Source: Veillonella sp. 3310 (GTDB lineage Bacteria; Bacillota; Negativicutes; Veillonellales; Veillonellaceae). Taken from it: a stretch of 64,000 nt of DNA. The translations under genes were made by a program, and so were the position numbers. Position 1 is the first letter of the stretch. Every line of letters begins with the position of its first letter. Below are positions 59,989 through 64,000 of this stretch, in pieces. The DNA is taken from the NCBI RefSeq assembly GCF_003999875.1, contig NZ_RQVJ01000001.1, forward strand, positions 558,001 through 622,000, given 5' to 3'. Below the pieces are notes generated by a model. That model searched no databases. It was not told the origin of the DNA and was given only the letters and a program-made list of their open reading frames with translations.

Positions 59989-61125
59989 TTATGCCTCCTT
60001 CATTGCTACTGATGCAATGACATCAGCTACACGTTGCACCGCTCCCGGTGCCCCCAATTCTATTTTCACTTGTGCTAAATCAGCTTTCATCTGCGTATAT
60101 ACCACCTCGTGATCCAAGATGTTAGCTAATTCTCGTTCTACATTTTCTGGCGTTACATCTCCCTGTAATAACTCAGGAATAATTCGACGCTTCGCCATAA
60201 TATTAGGTAATCCAATATGGTCAATTTTAACCAATAGTTTACCGATTCCATACGTGACAGATGCCACTTTATAAATCAACACTGTAGGTACATTCATTAA
60301 TGCTGTTTCCAAGGTCGCCGTTCCAGATGCCGCAATACAAGCTGTACAAATCTGCATTAAATCATAGTTATAACCTTCTGTAACAGTAACTGGCACAGAA
60401 TAAGCTTGTAATATTCTATCAATATCTTCTTTTGGTATAGTATGTGCTCTCGGCAAGAAAAATTTCAAATCTTTGTGATTCTCATATAACCGTTCAGCGG
60501 CTGCTAACATGGTAGGTAATAAGCCTTCTACTTCTTGTTTGCGACTGCCTGGCATCAAGAGAATATTGCGACTTGTTGTATCTGCACCGAAATGAGCAAG
60601 AGCTGATTCATAGGACATGGTAGGATGTACAATATCTACTAAAGGATTTCCTACAAATTCCACATTTACGCCAAATTCACGATATGCCTCCGCTTCAAAA
60701 GGAAAAATAGAGGCTACTTTTGTTACTGTTTTGGCGATATCCTTACCTCGGCCTTTATTCCAAGCCCAAATGGTTGGCGCAATGTAGTACACCACAGGGA
60801 TATGTAATTCTTTTGCCACCTTAGCTAGCTTCATGTTAAAACCTGGATAGTCAATACACACCAACACATCTGGCTTTTCTCGTAGCATAGCTTCTTTTAA
60901 GAAACTGCGAAGTTTAAAAAAGGTAGGTAAATGTTTTAGTATTTCAACGATGCCGATAAACCCTAATTGCTGAATATCATAAATAATATCCACACCAGCT
61001 TGTTTCATCAAATCTCCGCCCATACCAAATAGCTGTGCTTCTGGATATTTCTCCAATAAAGCCTTCGCCACACTGGCGCCGTGCGTATCTCCTGATGCTT
61101 CACCAGCAGAAAACATAATCTTCAT
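59989..61125 (-). CDS. lpxB: Lipid-A-disaccharide synthase
   Basis: A 378-residue GT19 enzyme that joins UDP-diacylglucosamine and lipid X into the lipid A disaccharide at the inner membrane. The opening MKIMFSAGEASGDTHGASVA, FGMGGDLMKQAGVDIIYDIQ near residue 36, VCIDYPGFNMKLAKVAKELH near 90, YYIAPTIWAWNKGRGKDIAK near 115 and LLMPGSRKQEVEGLLPTMLA near 190 are all diagnostic. CTACIAASGTATLETALMNV near 260 is the UDP-binding loop. Length is typical. It abuts msbA (stop and start adjacent) and is two bases from lpxI. Confidence 0.97.
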   Translation of the reverse strand: MKIMFSAGEASGDTHGASVAKALLEKYPEAQLFGMGGDLMKQAGVDIIYDIQQLGFIGIVEILKHLPTFFKLRSFLKEAMLREKPDVLVCIDYPGFNMKLAKVAKELHIPVVYYIAPTIWAWNKGRGKDIAKTVTKVASIFPFEAEAYREFGVNVEFVGNPLVDIVHPTMSYESALAHFGADTTSRNILLMPGSRKQEVEGLLPTMLAAAERLYENHKDLKFFLPRAHTIPKEDIDRILQAYSVPVTVTEGYNYDLMQICTACIAASGTATLETALMNVPTVLIYKVASVTYGIGKLLVKIDHIGLPNIMAKRRIIPELLQGDVTPENVERELANILDHEVVYTQMKADLAQVKIELGAPGAVQRVADVIASVAMKEA

Positions 61126-61127
61126 GT

Positions 61128-61952
61128 TTACTCCTCATCCGGCCCTTCTACGGCACAGATTACGATCCCTAATTCATTTGCTTTTTGCAGCACCGCTTCT
61201 TGTTCCACAAAAATCGTCCGTTTTGCTTCCATAGCTAACACCTTACAGTTACTGCTAATCATAGATTCTAAGGTCTTCATACCCACTGCAGGAACATCGA
61301 AACGTACATCTTGATTAGGTTTTGCAGTTTTTACCACCACAGCACCTTCACGCCCCAAGGCCCCGCCTCGTTTGATACACTCATCTGTTCCTTCAATAGC
61401 TTCAATAGCCATCGCTGCTTGTTCTTTCACTACTACAGTTTGACCAATATCGAGAGCTCCCATTTGTTTGGCTAAGGTAAAGCCAAACTCAATATCTAGT
61501 TGCTCCACCTCTGTTGGTTTTCGAGTTGTCATCACACCCACCGGAGGCATAAGAGAACGCATGTATTTTGTTTGATCTGCTACAGATAGACCTTCTTTTT
61601 CTAATTCATCCACGATGGCCAACATGATCGTATCATCTTTACGATTGCGCAAACGGTTCAATAATTTGATGGTACGCATATCTGGAATGGTTGTTATCTT
61701 TTTATAGAGATGTTCCTTTGTCACTTTACCTAACATCGTTACATCAGTGACACCTTCTTTGAGGAACGTTTTAATCACTGTATCTGATTTAAAGACGCTG
61801 ATTTGGTAGTATGCATCGGCCTCTGCTTGCAATTCAGGAGCACCATTTGTCACAACAGATATGACCACAACTTCATAGCCTTCATGTTGAGCTGCTCGCA
61901 TAAATTCAACTGGCAGATTTCCAATTCCTGCAATCAATCCTACTTTCGCCAT
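61128..61952 (-). CDS. lpxI: UDP-2,3-diacylglucosamine diphosphatase LpxI
   Basis: A ~274-residue cytoplasmic enzyme that splits UDP-2,3-diacylglucosamine to lipid X. LpxI replaces LpxH in alpha-proteobacteria and several other lineages. Family motifs are VGLIAGIGNLPVEFMRAAQH at the start, GVTDVTMLGKVTKEHLYKK near residue 75, and in the C-terminal DUF1009 domain QTVVVKEQAAMAIEAIEGTD near 185 and VKTAKPNQDVRFDVPAVG near 220. The start at 61952 (MAKVGLIAG) has GGGAGG just upstream. It heads the second LPS transcript behind an extended -10 promoter. Confidence 0.96.
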   Translation of the reverse strand: MAKVGLIAGIGNLPVEFMRAAQHEGYEVVVISVVTNGAPELQAEADAYYQISVFKSDTVIKTFLKEGVTDVTMLGKVTKEHLYKKITTIPDMRTIKLLNRLRNRKDDTIMLAIVDELEKEGLSVADQTKYMRSLMPPVGVMTTRKPTEVEQLDIEFGFTLAKQMGALDIGQTVVVKEQAAMAIEAIEGTDECIKRGGALGREGAVVVKTAKPNQDVRFDVPAVGMKTLESMISSNCKVLAMEAKRTIFVEQEAVLQKANELGIVICAVEGPDEE

Positions 61953-61994
61953 AACGCCTCCCACTAACTTTTAATTATAAAAATCCTAATCTAT

Positions 61995-62003
61995 ATTATA
62001 TCA
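61995..62003 (-). promoter_or_regulatory. Extended -10 promoter for the lpxI-lptG operon
   Basis: TGATATAAT on the minus strand, ~43 bp before lpxI. No strong -35 is visible, and TG at the extended position may compensate. Confidence 0.5.
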
Positions 62004-62038
62004 CATAAAGGAGACAAATGGCATGAAAGTTCACAACA

Positions 62039-62087
62039 AAAAATACATGGCAAAAGCATATGTCATATACCTTCACCATGTATTTTA
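62039..62087 (-). terminator. Terminator after lpxA
   Basis: Stem AAAATACATGG / CCATGTATTTT with a long loop, followed on the minus strand by TTTTTTGTTG. It separates lpxC-fabZ-lpxA from lpxI onward. Confidence 0.8.
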
Positions 62088-62095
62088 ATTTCTAA

Positions 62096-62908
62096 TTAAT
62101 CTCTGCGTACACGCATGATACCACGATCTGCATTACGCAAGAAACGTAGCATATGTTCAATCTCAACAGAGGATGTTAAATTTAACTCCATTTCTTCAAT
62201 GGCTTTAGATAAACTATAACCACTACGATAAATAATACGGAATGCTTTCTTCAATTCACGACGTACTTCTTCAGATACACCCGCACGTGCAAGACCCACC
62301 GAGTTCAGTCCGATGACATGTGCTGGCTGTCCATCCGCAATCACATAAGGAGGGATATCTTGTACAACTTTCGCCATACCACCTACCATAGCATTGCGTC
62401 CAATTTTTACAAATTGATGGACCCCGGCGATGCCACCGATGACAACCCTATCTTCTACGATTACGTGACCTGCAAGGCCTGCACAGTTACTCATAATTAC
62501 ATTATTGCCAACGATACAGTTATGCGCTACATGAGTACACGCTTGGAACAAGCAATTGTTGCCAATTCGCGTTTCTTCACCTTCCCCTGTAGCACGACTA
62601 ATAGTTACAAATTCTCGAACTACTGTATTATCGCCAATGATGCAATAACTTTTTTCACCTTTAAATTTTAAATCTTGAGGTTCTAAACCGATAGCACAAC
62701 CTGGGAAAAATTCATTATTTTTACCAATCGTTGTCCAGCCACCAATCACTACATTAGCACCGATTTTAGTACCATCTCCGATTTCAACATGTTCTCCAAT
62801 GACTGCACCAGGACCAATAATAACATTTTTACCAATTTTTGCATCCGGATGTATGACTGCAGTACTATGAATTTCAGATGTTGCATTTTCCATGCCAACT
62901 ACGATCAT
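62096..62908 (-). CDS. lpxA: UDP-N-acetylglucosamine O-acyltransferase
   Basis: A ~270-residue trimeric left-handed beta-helix enzyme that starts lipid A synthesis by acylating UDP-GlcNAc. Hexapeptide repeats run from ~12 to 190 (HPDAKIGKNVIIGPGAVIGE; VEIGDGTKIGANVVIGGWTT). The catalytic histidine lies in ACTHVAHNCIVGNNVIMSNC near residue 128. G in AGLAGHVIVEDRVVIGG and the C-terminal helical domain with SGYSLSKAIEEM follow. The start at 62908 (MIVVGMENA) is chosen for AAGGAG eight bases upstream. Acyl-chain length cannot be predicted here. It lies 26 bases after fabZ. Confidence 0.96.
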   Translation of the reverse strand: MIVVGMENATSEIHSTAVIHPDAKIGKNVIIGPGAVIGEHVEIGDGTKIGANVVIGGWTTIGKNNEFFPGCAIGLEPQDLKFKGEKSYCIIGDNTVVREFVTISRATGEGEETRIGNNCLFQACTHVAHNCIVGNNVIMSNCAGLAGHVIVEDRVVIGGIAGVHQFVKIGRNAMVGGMAKVVQDIPPYVIADGQPAHVIGLNSVGLARAGVSEEVRRELKKAFRIIYRSGYSLSKAIEEMELNLTSSVEIEHMLRFLRNADRGIMRVRRD

Positions 62909-62934
62909 CTGTGTCACTCCTTATATTTTGAAAG

Positions 62935-63369
62935 TTATTCTGGCTTCACTAAGGCGAACATGTACTCACCACTTGCCACCAATTTATCACCAACATACGC
63001 ACGACCTTCCACTTTACCCATGCGGCCTTTGATTTTTACTACATCAGCTTCGATACGTACTTGGTCACCAGGTTTTACAGGGTGACGGAAACGCACTTTA
63101 TCAATACCTGTAAACATTGGCGTTAAACCACGATTTTCTTCAGGATACAAGAGTGCAATCCCACCAACTTGAGCAATCGCTTCTGTAATCAATACGCCTG
63201 GCATCACAGGATTACCTGGAAAGTGACCCATGAAATGTGGTTCATTGAATGTACAGTTTTTAAGACCTACCGCACGTTTCATTGGTTCCATTTCAATAAT
63301 ACGATCTACCAATAAAAATGGATAACGGTGTGGTAGAATTTCCATAATCTCTTCAATTGTAAGAATCAT
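62935..63369 (-). CDS. fabZ: 3-hydroxyacyl-ACP dehydratase FabZ
   Basis: A 144-residue hot-dog-fold enzyme that dehydrates 3-hydroxyacyl-ACP in fatty-acid synthesis. It competes with LpxA and LpxC for 3-hydroxyacyl-ACP, which is why it is so often located with them. IMEILPHRYPFLLVDRIIEM near the start and the catalytic HFPGNPVMPGVLITEAIAQ (His near residue 48, Glu near 62) are visible. Length is typical. One base separates it from lpxC, giving the order lpxC-fabZ-lpxA. Confidence 0.97.
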   Translation of the reverse strand: MILTIEEIMEILPHRYPFLLVDRIIEMEPMKRAVGLKNCTFNEPHFMGHFPGNPVMPGVLITEAIAQVGGIALLYPEENRGLTPMFTGIDKVRFRHPVKPGDQVRIEADVVKIKGRMGKVEGRAYVGDKLVASGEYMFALVKPE

Positions 63370-63370
63370 G

Positions 63371-64000
63371 TTATGCCTCCTCTTGCATTTCTTTTAAAAT
63401 TTCTCGACTTAATCGTGAGTTTAAATTATGACTTGATTTTACAGCAATAATATGGCCTTTTAAATGACCTACTAAAAATAAATCGCCTAATATATCTAAA
63501 ATTTTATGGCGCACTAATTCGTCAGGGAAATTAAGTTCTGATAAACAAGTTGTATCATCATAAACAATCACATTCTCTGTAGATCCGCCTTTTGCCAATC
63601 CCATCGCCTGCAATTGTTCGATTTCTTTTGTGAAACCAATCGTTCTAGCTGGCGCAATCTCTGTGGCAAACACATCGGGATTAATTTCATAATCCGCATG
63701 TTGTGTACCTAGCATGGGATGACTATTAATACTTGTGAAAGTCACTCGGAATCCATCATAAGGACGAATGATGATAAATTTATCTTCTTCATAGATACCA
63801 TGGGATTGTTTCACAACGTACACATGACGGTCTGCCTCTTGTTCTACAATACCAGCCTCTTTGATAAGCTGTACAAATGTGGCTGACCCACCATCTGCTA
63901 TTGGAGGTTCTGGTGAGTTTAATTCAATCACGCAATTATCGATAGCCATACCATAGAAAGCTGCTAAAATATGTTCTACCGTAAATACTTTAGCCTCGCC
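63371..64000 (-). CDS. lpxC: UDP-3-O-acyl-GlcNAc deacetylase LpxC, 3' part
   Basis: The frame is open to the window edge; the visible 209 codons cover the C-terminal two-thirds. The zinc enzyme makes the committed step of lipid A synthesis. The first zinc ligand is the His of VFTVEHILAAFYG at the very edge of the window. IDNCVIELNSPEPPIADGGS is the following active-site segment. VRHKILDILGDLFLVGHLKG near the C-terminus carries the remaining His and Asp ligands. The start lies beyond the window. It is not fused to FabZ, unlike in some bacteria. Confidence 0.96.
   Translation of the reverse strand, partial: GEAKVFTVEHILAAFYGMAIDNCVIELNSPEPPIADGGSATFVQLIKEAGIVEQEADRHVYVVKQSHGIYEEDKFIIIRPYDGFRVTFTSINSHPMLGTQHADYEINPDVFATEIAPARTIGFTKEIEQLQAMGLAKGGSTENVIVYDDTTCLSELNFPDELVRHKILDILGDLFLVGHLKGHIIAVKSSHNLNSRLSREILKEMQEEA

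Overview
The window looks like a chromosomal segment from a diderm Firmicute of the Negativicutes, most likely Veillonella or a close relative (inference from content; no database search was possible). It combines a full lipid A/Kdo/Lpt outer-membrane gene set and a TonB-dependent receptor with Firmicute-style housekeeping genes (CvfB, YqeK, RsfS, YhbY, DUF3084, YitT, split transketolase). Base composition is moderately AT-rich, and almost all genes from about 10 kb onward lie on the minus strand.

Layout. 1-10 kb: an outer-membrane receptor with a truncated exported-protein gene downstream, a RarD permease, a DUF438/PAS protein, an Lrp-type regulator overlapping an aminotransferase, and an MFS permease. 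10.1-10.6 kb: a five-gene tRNA operon (Asp-Phe-Gly-Cys-Leu) with a strong promoter and a terminator. 10.7-35.3 kb: a long minus-strand run holding a Trk potassium system, CvfB, RsfS, an LCP protein, YqeK, NadD, ProA/ProB, YhbY, Obg, a CtpA/EnvC-like/FtsX/FtsE cell-envelope group, a split transketolase, CsaB, DUF5693, prfB (with an expressed +1 frameshift) and secA. 35.4-41.7 kb: a type II CRISPR-Cas locus. 41.9-48.5 kb: a TVP38-family membrane protein, aspartate kinase, superoxide reductase, cobalamin adenosyltransferase, signal peptidase I, YitT, a YqgF-like protein and DUF3084. 48.6-64 kb: the LPS cluster lptG-lptB-lptA-lptC-lpxL-kdsC-kdsD-kdsA-kdsB-lpxK-waaA-msbA-lpxB-lpxI, then lpxA-fabZ-lpxC. 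It reads from lipid A synthesis through Kdo synthesis and transfer to export.

The most notable object is the CRISPR locus. Cas9 is full length with all RuvC and HNH catalytic residues visible. A well-formed tracrRNA gene with promoter and terminator lies divergently upstream of cas9, and an array of 18 clear repeats plus one eroded repeat lies downstream. Between cas9 and the array, where cas1-cas2-csn2 should be, only about 500 bp remain: the first ~67 codons of cas1, about 40 internal codons of cas2, and the last ~59 codons of csn2, joined by two deletions. The locus can plausibly still interfere but cannot acquire spacers by itself. The surviving csn2 tail contains a promoter-like sequence aimed at the array. 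The leader it would transcribe carries a 17-nt stretch antisense to the CRISPR repeat. The centre of the array holds a block of mutated repeats.

Other points are a prfB frameshift site built on UAA instead of the usual UGA, an unlisted 47-codon membrane-peptide gene translationally linked to both proA and nadD, perfect palindromes in front of the TonB receptor, MFS and superoxide reductase genes, and a SecA that lacks the C-terminal zinc-binding tail.
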